64,000 bases of DNA. Source: Aphanothece sacrum FPU1. Its GTDB lineage: Bacteria > Cyanobacteriota > Cyanobacteriia > Cyanobacteriales > Microcystaceae. The notes under the pieces are model-generated. The model did no database searches. It saw only the letters and a program-made list of their open reading frames with translations, and was not told the origin of the DNA. Position 1 is the stretch's first letter. Every line of letters begins with the position of its first letter. Of the stretch, positions 33,054 through 41,578 are shown piece after piece. The stretch lies in NCBI RefSeq assembly GCF_003864295.1, contig NZ_BDQK01000013.1, positions 1,004,501-1,068,500 of the forward strand. Reading direction: 5' to 3'. Position numbers and translations under genes: made by a program.

Positions 33054-33090
33054 TGGTGGGGTTTTTACTTAAACTCCACCACTTCTGAAC
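33054..33090 (+). terminator. Terminator after the Cys/His-rich gene
   Basis: TGGTGGGGTTT (33054-33064) pairs with AAACTCCACCA (33071-33081) with one G-T pair; the loop is TTACTT. Confidence 0.6.
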
Positions 33091-33168
33091 ACTGTGTTAC
33101 ACATCAATATCAGAATCACTTTTTACAATGAACAATTATCCATTGTCAATTATTCATTATCCATTTTC

Positions 33169-33318
33169 TTACATTTCATCCACTGGTTTATGATAGGGTT
33201 CACATTCATAGGGTTGTACCCCAATATCTTTATAGTCATCTTTAGCTGGACTAAAAATCCGCGCAAACCCTTCAGTAAAATATTGAATGACACCTTGCAA
33301 CATTTGGTTAATATTCAT
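33169..33318 (-). CDS. Small conserved-looking protein (49 residues)
   Basis: A short gene reading MNINQMLQGVIQYFTEGFAR, IFSPAKDDYKDIGVQPYECE and PYHKPVDEM. A GAGGCAGG ribosome-binding region precedes the ATG, and the sequence has the look of a real small protein: an amphipathic helix then a tyrosine/proline-rich tail. I believe similar small proteins occur in other cyanobacteria, but I cannot name the family. It stands alone between a terminator and an AT-rich gap. Confidence 0.55.
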   Translation of the reverse strand: MNINQMLQGVIQYFTEGFARIFSPAKDDYKDIGVQPYECEPYHKPVDEM

Positions 33319-33623
33319 AACACCTGCCTCTAACTCTATTTAAAGTTTCTTGAGCAATTTTTAAGGTCTTAACTTGAGAGAAACTTAATCTTCCCTTCTG
33401 ATCTGATTATCTGATCATTTATCCTTCGTTAGCTCGCTTTGATATAAATCTTGAATTTTCTTTGTAATACTTTGCTTAAAATCGGTTTATTGTTACTTTT
33501 TATAAAGTAATGTGTCTTTTAGGATAACATTTGCTTGATCCCTTCTCTACTATTACCACATTTTAACCAAAGATTTAGCTCTTGAATGCTAAATTCGTGA
33601 TTTTTCAACACCCCAGACAATTT
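33319..33623. other. AT-rich gap with no visible gene
   Basis: About 300 bases between the 49-residue gene and the Fic-like gene. Only a weak TGATCTGATTATCTGATCA palindrome (33397-33416) stands out; no reading frame, tRNA or clear repeat is seen. Confidence 0.5.
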
Positions 33624-34490
33624 TTATAGACTATACCAAGTTGAACGTCCTTTTCCGTGTCGGGTTAATTGTTTTTGTTGACATAATTCATTCAGTCTCG
33701 CTTTAATGGTACTACGGCTTTCTGACGTATAATCCTCTATTTCTCTTGTGGTAATTCTACCCTGTTCTTTCACTAATTCTAAAATTTTTACAGATAACTC
33801 AGGGAAAGCCATTGGAAAGATTAATTCCCTTTCTAATTTTTTCTCTAATCGATCTTTTTGTCGTTTCAGTGAGCGCAAAAAAAATAACAACCAAGGGGTA
33901 TAATTAGGAGAGTCGGTTTTAAAACTTTTTTGAGTTTGTCTTAAAGCGAGGTAGTAACTCTCTTTATTCTCTTCAATAATGGTTTCTAGGGAACTATAAG
34001 GTACATAAGTATAGCCTGTTTTTAATAATAACCAAGTCGTAACAATGCGAGAAATCCTTCCATTTCCATCTTGAAAGGGATGAATAGCCAGAAATTGAAC
34101 AACAAAAATTCCGATGATTATTAGCGGATGAATCTGTTTTTCTTCAATGGCATTACGAGTCCAAATTATCAATGACTCCATTAATAATGGGGTGTCAAAA
34201 GTGGAAGCCGTTTCTAAGATAATCCCTAAACTTTTTCCTTCTTGATTAAAGGCTTCAATATGATTCTCAATAGATTTATAATTTCCTCTGTGTCTTTCAT
34301 CTTTATCGCTATATTTTAGTAAAATAGAATGGAGTTGTTTAAGATAATTTTCCGTAATTGGAATCGTTTCCCAACTATTAAATAATATTTCCATAACTTC
34401 TGCATAGCCAGCCACTTCTTGTTCATCTCGACTGGTAAACTGATCTGGATCTAGGTTACTTAATAAGGTTTCAATAGCCGCGATCGCTTA
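33624..34490 (-). pseudogene. Fic-domain (AMPylation) gene missing its N-terminus
   Basis: A Fic protein with an intact active-site motif HPFQDGNGRISR and a C-terminal winged-helix (TREIEDYTSESRSTIKARLN). From a GTG at 34415 it has 263 residues. But the frame continues upstream in conserved family sequence (LLSNLDPDQFTSRDEQEVAG-YAEVME) to a TAA at 34492-34490, where homology breaks next to a GCGATCGC. The normal N-terminal part of about 80-100 residues, carrying the S/T-x3-E-G inhibitory helix, is gone. Either a pseudogene or a protein lacking self-inhibition. Confidence 0.7.
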
Positions 34491-34648
34491 ACTTAACCCC
34501 TTCAAAGGGATATAAAACGTTTATTTTTGTTCAGGTACTTAATGTGTTGGGTTTCGTTCCTCAACCCAACCTACTTTGTTTTAGTTCTTGACAAAATATT
34601 TATGGTGATATTTACTATAATAAAGTTCAACCCCACATAGGTTAAATC

Positions 34649-34867
34649 ATGCCAACAGAAGACCGAGAATTGACCTTAAATCCAGAAGAATATAGCCTTC
34701 TGAGGGACTTGTATCAACTCACAATGACAGCTTGCTATGTCGCAGAAGGATTGACCCAAAGTCGGGCCAGTTTTAAACTATTTGTGTGTCATCTTCCCGA
34801 CTCCTTGGGTTATTTAATCGCTATGGGATTGACTCAGGGGTGGGATTATTTGGAAAAGTTGAGTTAA
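34649..34867 (+). pseudogene. pncB: 5' stub of pncB (nicotinate phosphoribosyltransferase)
   Basis: The first 72 residues match the start of PncB: LTLNPEEYSLLRDLYQLTMT, ACYVAEGL, RASFKLFVCHLP and SLGYLIAMGLTQGWDYLEKL. A full enzyme has about 450 residues. After LEKLS the frame stops and a dispersed repeat follows (34893-34985); none of the remaining domain, including the catalytic barrel, is found before nadD. This was evidently the first gene of the pncB-nadD-nrtR-nadE operon. The salvage step from nicotinate must be encoded elsewhere or lost. Confidence 0.75.
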
Positions 34868-34892
34868 ATAATGTTTAGTGGTAATAATAAAT

Positions 34893-34985
34893 GTAGATTG
34901 TAGAGTGAGTTAGACGCGGCAATCATTTTGAGGAAAAACCAATAAGTTTTTATTGGCATCGTAACGCACCAGTTGAAATATTGTA
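34893..34985. repeat. Decayed dispersed repeat within the pncB deletion
   Basis: GATTGTAGAGTGAGTTAGACGC and ATCGTAACGCACCA resemble the ends of the 22451-22553 element (GTAGGGTGGGTTAGACGC, CGTCGTAACCCACC). It lies at the point where pncB breaks off. Confidence 0.5.
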
Positions 34986-35066
34986 GCTGATTATGCAGTT
35001 TTTACAAAGATATTGAGAGAACCTGTTTATTAGTTTAGTTAGATAATTCTTTAGGAGTGAATAAAA

Positions 35067-35633
35067 GTGACAAAAATTGCCTTATTTGGTACCAGTGCTG
35101 ACCCCCCAACTGCTGGACATCAATCTATTTTAGGTTGGTTATCTAATCATTATGATAAAGTAGCGGTTTGGGCCTCGGATAATCCGTTCAAAAATCATCA
35201 AACTTCTTTAGGTCATCGTATGGCTATGTTACAGTTATTGATTGATGACATTAAACCTACTCAAGATAATATTTATTTGTCTGAGTTATTAAGTCATAGA
35301 CGCAGTTTAATTAGTGTGACTAAAGCTAAAGAAATTTGGGGTAAAGATCATGATTATACATTAGTTATTGGGTCGGATTTAATCGGTCAAATTCGTCGTT
35401 GGTATCACATTGATGAATTATTAAAAGAAGTCAATATTTTAGTGGTTCCTCGTCCTGGATATGTTATCTATGAATCTGATTTAAAAGCATTAGAAGAATT
35501 GGGAGGAAACTATAGTGTAGCTGATTTAGATGCACCGGAAGTTTCTTCTACTGCTTATCGAGAAAATCACAATCAAAATGTGTTGATTCCTCCCATCCAA
35601 AAGTATATTTATCAAGAGCAACTTTACGTATGA
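35067..35633 (+). CDS. nadD: Nicotinate-nucleotide adenylyltransferase
   Basis: A 188-residue nucleotidyltransferase forming (deamido-)NAD from ATP and the mononucleotide. KIALFGTSADPPTAGHQSIL holds the phosphate-binding T/H-x-G-H motif near the N-terminus; VIGSDLIGQIRRWYHIDELL and SSTAYREN (the SSTxxR motif) complete the site. Starts with GTG after TAGGAGTG. It overlaps nrtR by four bases (ATGA) and is followed by nadE, so three consecutive NAD genes form an operon. Confidence 0.85.
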   Translation: MTKIALFGTSADPPTAGHQSILGWLSNHYDKVAVWASDNPFKNHQTSLGHRMAMLQLLIDDIKPTQDNIYLSELLSHRRSLISVTKAKEIWGKDHDYTLVIGSDLIGQIRRWYHIDELLKEVNILVVPRPGYVIYESDLKALEELGGNYSVADLDAPEVSSTAYRENHNQNVLIPPIQKYIYQEQLYV

Positions 35634-36352
35634 TATCAGAGGAGAATAAGCTAGTATTAGCAGATTTTAAAGTTGGGGTTGATAACGTTATTTTTTCTGT
35701 GGATACTCAACAAAATCGGTTATTAGTGTTATTAATAAAAAGGACTGATCATCCATTTGTTAATCAATGGGGTTTACCAGGAACTTTAGTTAGAAAAGGA
35801 GAATCTTTAGAGAAGGCTGCTCACAGAATTTTAGCGGAAAAAATTAGGGTTGATAATCTTTATTTAGAGCAATTATATACTTTTGGCGGCCCGAATCGAG
35901 ATCCGAGAGAATCTCCTGATAGTTATGGGGTGCGTTATCTTTCTGTGAGTTATTTTGCTTTAGTTCGCTTTGAAGATACACAATTAATTAGTGATAATTT
36001 ACATAAAACATCTTGGTATATGATTGAAAGAATACCTCAATTAGCTTTTGATCATAATGAAATTTTTAGCTATGGTTATCAACGATTACGAAGTAAATTA
36101 GAATATAGTCCTATTGCTTTTAATGTGTTACCAGAATTATTTACTTTAAATGATCTTTATCAGTTTTATATGACTATTTTAGGGGAAAATTTTGCTGATT
36201 ATTCTAATTTTCGTTCTCGCTTATTAAAATTAGGTTTTCTCTTAGATACAGGGGTAAAAGTATCTAGGGGTGCAGGAAGACCGGCAAGTTTATATCGGTT
36301 TGATGCTGAAGCATTTGCACCCTTAAAAGATAAACCTTTTGTTTTTGTTTAA
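35630..36352 (+). CDS. nrtR: NrtR-type regulator of NAD metabolism (Nudix plus winged helix)
   Basis: A 240-residue protein with an N-terminal Nudix-like domain and a C-terminal winged-helix (about residues 165-235, LPELFTLNDLYQFYMTILGE ... LDTGVKVSRGAGRPASLYRF). The Nudix box is degenerate: the second glycine is Thr and the metal-binding REUxEE reads RILAEK, so hydrolysis is unlikely. This is the pattern of NrtR repressors, which sense ADP-ribose and control NAD genes; the position inside the nadD-nadE operon agrees. Older annotation of such proteins as NUDIX hydrolase would be misleading. Confidence 0.8.
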   Translation: MISEENKLVLADFKVGVDNVIFSVDTQQNRLLVLLIKRTDHPFVNQWGLPGTLVRKGESLEKAAHRILAEKIRVDNLYLEQLYTFGGPNRDPRESPDSYGVRYLSVSYFALVRFEDTQLISDNLHKTSWYMIERIPQLAFDHNEIFSYGYQRLRSKLEYSPIAFNVLPELFTLNDLYQFYMTILGENFADYSNFRSRLLKLGFLLDTGVKVSRGAGRPASLYRFDAEAFAPLKDKPFVFV

Positions 36353-36371
36353 CCTCTCATTTTTACTGATT

Positions 36372-38060
36372 ATGAAAATTGCGATCGCTCAACTTAATCC
36401 GATTATTGGTAATCTCACTAATAATGCTCAAAAAATTTATGAAATGGCTATTTTAGCGGCTAATCAAAATGTTAGATTGTTATTAACTCCTGAATTATCT
36501 TTGTGTGGTTATCCTCCCCGTGACTTATTATTAAATCCTAGTTTTATTCAATCTGTATCTATTGAATTAGAAAAATTAGCACAAATTTTACCGCCAAATT
36601 TAGCTGTTTTAGTAGGAACTGTTGAGATTAACCAAAATGCTAAAATTAAAGGAGAAAAACTGCTTTATAATAGTATTGCCTTATTAGAAAATAAACAAGT
36701 TAAACAAATTTTTCATAAGCGTCTTTTACCCACTTATGATGTTTTTGATGAAGGGCGATATTTTGAACCAGGAAGACAGAGTAATTATTTTACATTATCC
36801 TCTAATTTTAATGATTCTAATCCTTTAAAAATAGGGGTAACGATTTGTGAGGATTTATGGAATGATGAGGAGTTTTGGGGAGAAAAATACTATGAAGATA
36901 ATCCTATTCAAGACTTAGTTAATATTGGGGTTGACTGGGTGGTTAATTTATCTGCTTCTCCCTATTGTGTAGGAAAACAAAAGTTACGAGAAGCAATGTT
37001 AAAACATAGTAGTCAAAGGTATCAAATCCCGATTATTTATGCTAATCAAATAGGGGGAAATGATGATCTAATTTTTGATGGTAGTAGTTTTGCCGTTAAT
37101 CGTCAAGGAGAAATTGTCTTAAGAAGTAAAGCATTTCAAGAAGATTTTACAGTAATTGAATTTGATGAAATAAGCAAAAATCTACAACCCAAGATAATCA
37201 ATTTATTGTCAGAAACAGAGGAAGAAGAATTATGGTCAGCTTTAGTTTTAGGATTAAAAGATTATACTAAAAAATGTGGTTTTTCTAAAGTTGTTTTAGG
37301 ATTAAGTGGGGGTATTGATTCTTCTTTAGTGGCTGCTATTGCTACAGAAGCATTAGGAAAAGATAATGTTTTAGGTTTATTAATGCCTTCTCTTTTTAGT
37401 TCAGAACATTCTATTAAAGATGCTGAAGCATTAGTTAAAAATTTAGGAATTAAGAGTTATTTATTGCCCATTGGAGAGATTATGAACAGCTATGATAAGC
37501 TGTTAGAATCGATATTTTTAGGGTCAGAATTTGGAGTTGCTGAAGAAAATATGCAATCCCGTATTCGGGGTAATTTATTAATGGCAATGTCTAATAAATT
37601 TGGTCATCTTCTGTTATCAACTGGGAATAAATCAGAAATGGCTGTGGGATATTGTACTTTATATGGGGATATGAATGGGGGATTAGCGGTTATTTCAGAT
37701 GTTCCTAAAACCCGTGTTTTTGCTCTGTGTAAGTGGTTAAATCGTCAGGGAGATGTTATTCCCCATAATGTCTTAATTAAGCCCCCTAGTGCGGAATTAA
37801 GACCCAATCAAGTTGATCAAGATTCTTTGCCTCCTTATGAGATTCTAGACGAAATTTTAGAGCGATTAATTCATCATCATCAATCGGTTACAGAAATTAG
37901 TCAAGCGGGGTTTGATTTAGAAACCATTAATAAGGTTTTAAAATTAGTTATTCGTGCTGAGTTTAAGCGAAAACAAGCACCTCCAGGACTAAAAGTTACA
38001 GATAGAGCATTCGGTACAGGTTGGAGAATGCCTATTGCTAGTCGTTGGAAAATTGATTAA
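36372..38060 (+). CDS. nadE: Glutamine-dependent NAD+ synthetase
   Basis: A 562-residue two-domain enzyme amidating deamido-NAD. The N-terminal nitrilase-like glutaminase domain has its Glu (LLTPELSLCGYPPRDLL), Lys (HKRLLPTYDVFDEGRYF) and Cys (GVTICEDLWN); the C-terminal synthetase has the ATP PP-loop GLSGGIDSSLVAAIA. The frame begins earlier at 36339, but ATG 36372 gives the family N-terminus MKIAIAQLNPIIG. It follows nrtR by 19 bases. Confidence 0.93.
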   Translation: MKIAIAQLNPIIGNLTNNAQKIYEMAILAANQNVRLLLTPELSLCGYPPRDLLLNPSFIQSVSIELEKLAQILPPNLAVLVGTVEINQNAKIKGEKLLYNSIALLENKQVKQIFHKRLLPTYDVFDEGRYFEPGRQSNYFTLSSNFNDSNPLKIGVTICEDLWNDEEFWGEKYYEDNPIQDLVNIGVDWVVNLSASPYCVGKQKLREAMLKHSSQRYQIPIIYANQIGGNDDLIFDGSSFAVNRQGEIVLRSKAFQEDFTVIEFDEISKNLQPKIINLLSETEEEELWSALVLGLKDYTKKCGFSKVVLGLSGGIDSSLVAAIATEALGKDNVLGLLMPSLFSSEHSIKDAEALVKNLGIKSYLLPIGEIMNSYDKLLESIFLGSEFGVAEENMQSRIRGNLLMAMSNKFGHLLLSTGNKSEMAVGYCTLYGDMNGGLAVISDVPKTRVFALCKWLNRQGDVIPHNVLIKPPSAELRPNQVDQDSLPPYEILDEILERLIHHHQSVTEISQAGFDLETINKVLKLVIRAEFKRKQAPPGLKVTDRAFGTGWRMPIASRWKID

Positions 38061-38128
38061 GTCTAAGGGTTTAACCCATCCCAAGTAAATAATATCGTAT
38101 CTAATTTTTTGGTATTTTTAAGTTAAAA

Positions 38129-38701
38129 TTACCAATTTTTCGGCTGAAAATCAAGATTATTTAAAATTGCCACCGATTCTCCTGACTGTGCTAATACAAA
38201 AAAACCTTGACGATAGGCATATTTATCCGCACCTTCTTCTATTTCAATACCTGCAACTGCACCATATAATTGTTTTTGGTTATATTCAGGAAAGAATAAT
38301 CTAAACTTGGTTAAATCTTCCCTTAATTCTTGAATATCATCTACTCCTAAACTACTTTTAACTTCTACTACTAAAACATGATTTTCATTTATTACCAAAA
38401 CATCAATTTCTAAAGTTTCTCCATTTAATCTTTTTCTAACCCTTTGACTGACTTGATGAACGGGAATCCCTCGTTTTAAAAATATAGTTTCACAGGCAGG
38501 TGCTACCATGTTTTCCACAAAACGCCCCCATTTACCACCAAGATTACCGATTTCTTTGCTAACTTCGCGGATTCTGCGGTCTGTTTCTTGAAAACGGCGG
38601 TCTGTTTCCTGAGATTGTTGTTGTAATAGCCGTTCTGTTTCTTTTTGAGCAGTCGTTAATTCTGCTAATAAACGCCAGACATCATCGGCAGTTGTTGTCA
38701 T
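38129..38701 (-). CDS. PD-(D/E)XK nuclease-fold protein with coiled-coil N-terminus
   Basis: A 190-residue protein. The first 55 residues form a coiled coil with short repeats (ETDRRFQETDRRIREVSKEI). The rest is a nuclease-like fold: GRFVENMVAPACETIF, then ETLEIDVLVINENHVLVVEVKSSL with the D...E-x-K pair, then a helical tail. This is the DUF3782-type family common in cyanobacteria; the role is unknown. It is divergent from a small antitoxin-like gene, with a dispersed repeat between them. Confidence 0.65.
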   Translation of the reverse strand: MTTTADDVWRLLAELTTAQKETERLLQQQSQETDRRFQETDRRIREVSKEIGNLGGKWGRFVENMVAPACETIFLKRGIPVHQVSQRVRKRLNGETLEIDVLVINENHVLVVEVKSSLGVDDIQELREDLTKFRLFFPEYNQKQLYGAVAGIEIEEGADKYAYRQGFFVLAQSGESVAILNNLDFQPKNW

Positions 38702-38744
38702 GGTATGATCTCCATTTATTTGATATTTATAATTTTAGCCGAAA

Positions 38745-38791
38745 AGCCCGCGAAGGTGGGCTTTGTTTGGGTAACTGCACCTTTCAAGGTG
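38745..38791. repeat. Dispersed repeat shared with the thrC spacer
   Basis: AAAGCCCGCGAAGGTGGGCT-TTGTTTGGGTAACTGCACC is the reverse complement, with few changes, of 30783-30830. Confidence 0.65.
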
Positions 38792-38929
38792 TTAGTGTAT
38801 TGGTCATTTATAATCCGAATATTTTCAGTACTATCACTCAATATTTTATCCCCATGTTGTAACCGTGCTTGTGCTAATTTTTCCATCTTCTGCTATAATT
38901 ATATTAAAAATAATAGTCTAATAATAACA

Positions 38930-39169
38930 ATGCCTAACCTCAGTTTAACAGATCAACAAGTTATCGAGTTAGTCAAACAACTACCGTTTGAAAACAAATA
39001 TTCTCTATTGCTGGAATTAGCGCAAGAAGCAAGTAAAAAACGCCAAGAAAGAATGGACTATGCACAGCAACAGTTAAAACAACTCTGTCAAGAAAAAGGT
39101 TTAAACTGGGAAGAAATGATAGAAGAAGAAAAAGAATCCTTTGTTGATGATTTAGTTCATGAAGAATAA
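38930..39169 (+). CDS. Antitoxin-like partner of the PIN toxin
   Basis: A 79-residue acidic helical protein: MPNLSLTDQQVIELVKQLPF, then LLLELAQEASKKRQERMDYA and a Glu-rich end EEMIEEEKESFVDDLVHEE. The frame is open upstream, but ATG 38930 gives the typical start of antitoxins paired with COG1569 PIN toxins. It ends two bases before the toxin gene. DNA binding is not evident from sequence. Confidence 0.7.
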   Translation: MPNLSLTDQQVIELVKQLPFENKYSLLLELAQEASKKRQERMDYAQQQLKQLCQEKGLNWEEMIEEEKESFVDDLVHEE

Positions 39170-39171
39170 AT

Positions 39172-39579
39172 ATGATTCCAGTAGTTGTGTTTGATACGAA
39201 TATTTTAATATCTGCTATTGGTTGGAAAGGAACTCCATACTTTTGTGTAGAATTAGCTCGTCAAGGAATCATTGAATCTGTTACCTGTAAAGAAATTCTG
39301 GATAAACTTATTGAAAAATTACAAGTTAAACTTAATTTTTCTGATGTATATATTACAGATACAATCGCTGATTTACTAAGCTTTACTCGAATTATCAAAA
39401 TTAATAGAATTTTGAAAGTTATTGAAAGTGATTCTGATGACGATATTATTTTAGAATGTGCGATTATGAGCAAAGCAAATTATATTGTTACAGGGGATAA
39501 AAAACACTTATTACCCCTTAAAAATTATCAAGGCATTGCTATTATAAATGCGGCAGAATTTAGAAATTTAATTTGCTAA
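39172..39579 (+). CDS. PIN-domain ribonuclease toxin (COG1569 type)
   Basis: A 135-residue PIN-domain protein. The acidic active site is seen as VVFDTNILISAIGW (Asp8), an acidic residue in SCKEILDKL-type region (TCKEILDKL), SDSDDDIILECAIMSKANYI and VTGDKKHLLPL. This is the subfamily annotated as putative toxin of a PIN toxin-antitoxin system. It directly follows its antitoxin-like partner. Target RNA unknown. Confidence 0.82.
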   Translation: MIPVVVFDTNILISAIGWKGTPYFCVELARQGIIESVTCKEILDKLIEKLQVKLNFSDVYITDTIADLLSFTRIIKINRILKVIESDSDDDIILECAIMSKANYIVTGDKKHLLPLKNYQGIAIINAAEFRNLIC

Positions 39580-39704
39580 AAATAGCATCAAAAATAGATA
39601 TATTGATTCGTTCTGCTTCTTTGTACTTGCAATGATATTATATGTTTAAATATACCAGCATAATTACTGATAAAAAATTAAAGTTAGATGATAGACAAAG
39701 TAAT

Positions 39705-40988
39705 TTATTCTGAAATTAAAGCTTTAAAAATATCATCCTTAAAAGAATCTCCCCAAAATGAAGATAACTTTTTGTACATCATTTGTTGAACTTTTGTGAT
39801 AATAAGATCAGGATTGTGATATTCATCTTTTAAAGTTAAAATTTGTTCAGATAAGGGACTTTCTTCCGGTTGTCTGATAAAAATATCAGAATGAATTAAG
39901 GTAAAAATACACCCATTAACACTTTCATTATCCAAATTAACATTTAATTCATTAATATATTCCAGTAAACTATCTAGAGTATGATTAAGTTGAACCAGAC
40001 GAGATATACCCACCGCAATAATTCTTAAATCATTAAAATTGCTAATCCTCATTCGTGGTGGATTTTGGGCTAAAATAGATTTATAATTGTCCACAGAATG
40101 GAGATAATTATCATCTAAATCTGGTAAAACATTAAAGCCATTTATTACTGTATTTCTAAAAGCTAGTTTAACCTCAAATTTTGCAGAATTCAAAACCATA
40201 ATATCTGTATTAGTACATATAAATTGAAGAAAATTAACAAATTTGGCAAAGCCTAATAAAGCAGGATCAAAATTATTAATTCCATATTTAAACGCTTCTT
40301 TAACTACCGATAAAAAAATCCCATCCTTAGCTAAATCCTTAGAAGTCTCTGGGTCTTTAATAAACCATTGAATAATGCCTTTTGAGTGCTTAATAATTTC
40401 GTTTTTATCTTCACTAACTAATCTGTCTATTTGACTCGACATTCTCAAAACTTTAGGATTCGTAATTTTGAGAGTTACATCAATACTAGAGGTTTCAATG
40501 TCAGTTTCTTCTGGTTCATTAATGCCGATAAAAACATCACAAACAGAGGCAAAAATTTTATTAGTAGATGATTCATAAGCACAACCAATAACCGATTTAC
40601 CATACTCATGAAGCTTTTTAGCTAAAGAAGAAAAACCCCCATCACCCGAAACAATAACAAACACATCAATTAATGGTCTAATATAAGCAATATCCATCGC
40701 ATCAACCGCTAATTGAATATCAGCCGCATTTTTTTTCTGATATCGAGAAAAACCAAAAATTTGAATAGGATCAATACCTAATTCATTAATTTCTCCTTTC
40801 ATGATACTGAGACGAGAATCACTCCAATTTGCATAAGCACGTTGAACAGCAATTCGTTCAATATCACCTCTCGACTTAATCTCTAGAAAAATTTCTTTAA
40901 GAGAAATACTATTGAGATAATTTTGAGAAGCATTATAGCCTTTTAGTAGGTTCTCGACATCATAGAAAATTGCGGCATATCGTTGCAT
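39705..40988 (-). CDS. NYN-domain protein with C-terminal OST-HTH/LOTUS-like region
   Basis: A 427-residue protein. The first 155 residues are an NYN (DUF88/LabA) domain, a PIN-like RNase fold: AAIFYDVENLLKGYNASQNY (Asp10), KKNAADIQLAVDAMDIAYI, and VIVSGDGGFSSLAKKLHEYG. The acidic residues needed for catalysis are kept. The part from about residue 200 (RLVSEDKNEIIKHSKGIIQW, DGIFLSVVKEAFKYGINNFD) resembles OST-HTH/LOTUS RNA-binding modules, a usual partner of NYN. It stands alone; RNA processing or selfish-element control are both possible. Confidence 0.7.
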   Translation of the reverse strand: MQRYAAIFYDVENLLKGYNASQNYLNSISLKEIFLEIKSRGDIERIAVQRAYANWSDSRLSIMKGEINELGIDPIQIFGFSRYQKKNAADIQLAVDAMDIAYIRPLIDVFVIVSGDGGFSSLAKKLHEYGKSVIGCAYESSTNKIFASVCDVFIGINEPEETDIETSSIDVTLKITNPKVLRMSSQIDRLVSEDKNEIIKHSKGIIQWFIKDPETSKDLAKDGIFLSVVKEAFKYGINNFDPALLGFAKFVNFLQFICTNTDIMVLNSAKFEVKLAFRNTVINGFNVLPDLDDNYLHSVDNYKSILAQNPPRMRISNFNDLRIIAVGISRLVQLNHTLDSLLEYINELNVNLDNESVNGCIFTLIHSDIFIRQPEESPLSEQILTLKDEYHNPDLIITKVQQMMYKKLSSFWGDSFKDDIFKALISE

Positions 40989-41012
40989 AAATTCACCAAT
41001 TTTGAGAAAAGC

Positions 41013-41429
41013 TTACTTAAATAATTCAAACACCTGACGGCAAAATTTCTTTAATTTTTCGCCAATATCTGCCGCAGGTTGATAGTTCCCTAAACATTGC
41101 CAATTATCAACGGTTGACAATCTCCAGGCTTGTCCCTGATGATTAAAAGCAGATATTTCTACTCCAATTAATCCCTCAGACTGTTCAATAGGATCTTGAT
41201 GAAAGCGAATTTGTACCAACATACTACGACTCTGAAAACGGGGACTCCATCCTGGTAAATGAAACCCAATATCAATCGAATGTGGATCGACTAATTCCAG
41301 AGTATCAGGATCATTACACCAGGGTTTAAGATCTGCTTTAGCATCAGGAAAGTAAGACTTAAATAGGCCAACTAGCGCGGCAATTTTGCTAGCGACTTCT
41401 AACCCTTGTGCTTTTTCCGATGCGTTCAT
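41013..41429 (-). CDS. Conserved hypothetical protein
   Basis: A protein of 138 residues from ATG 41429 (MNASEKAQGLEVASKI); the frame extends six codons further to 41447. Soluble, with conserved-looking aromatic segments PDTLELVDPHSIDIGFHLPG and AWRLSTVDNWQCLGNYQP-A. It resembles cyanobacteria-only hypothetical proteins. No motif points to function, and it is 24 bases upstream of the NYN gene on the same strand, so they could be cotranscribed. Confidence 0.5.
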   Translation of the reverse strand: MNASEKAQGLEVASKIAALVGLFKSYFPDAKADLKPWCNDPDTLELVDPHSIDIGFHLPGWSPRFQSRSMLVQIRFHQDPIEQSEGLIGVEISAFNHQGQAWRLSTVDNWQCLGNYQPAADIGEKLKKFCRQVFELFK

Positions 41430-41578
41430 GTTCCAATCTCCTCTCATTAATTTAGGTAAAAGAATCGGTATTAGGGATAGATTAATCCCTAAATTTGTAG
41501 ATTTTGCTTTATTCTATGACAGGATTTTAATAAGTTCATTAATCATAACAATTAAAACGTTACTTTAGCCATTCTGTC

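Noticed and set aside
33094-33333. Plus-strand frame opposite the 49-residue gene
   Set aside because: Antisense, Ile/Phe-rich composition from AT-rich DNA; the minus-strand frame has a ribosome-binding site and better composition.
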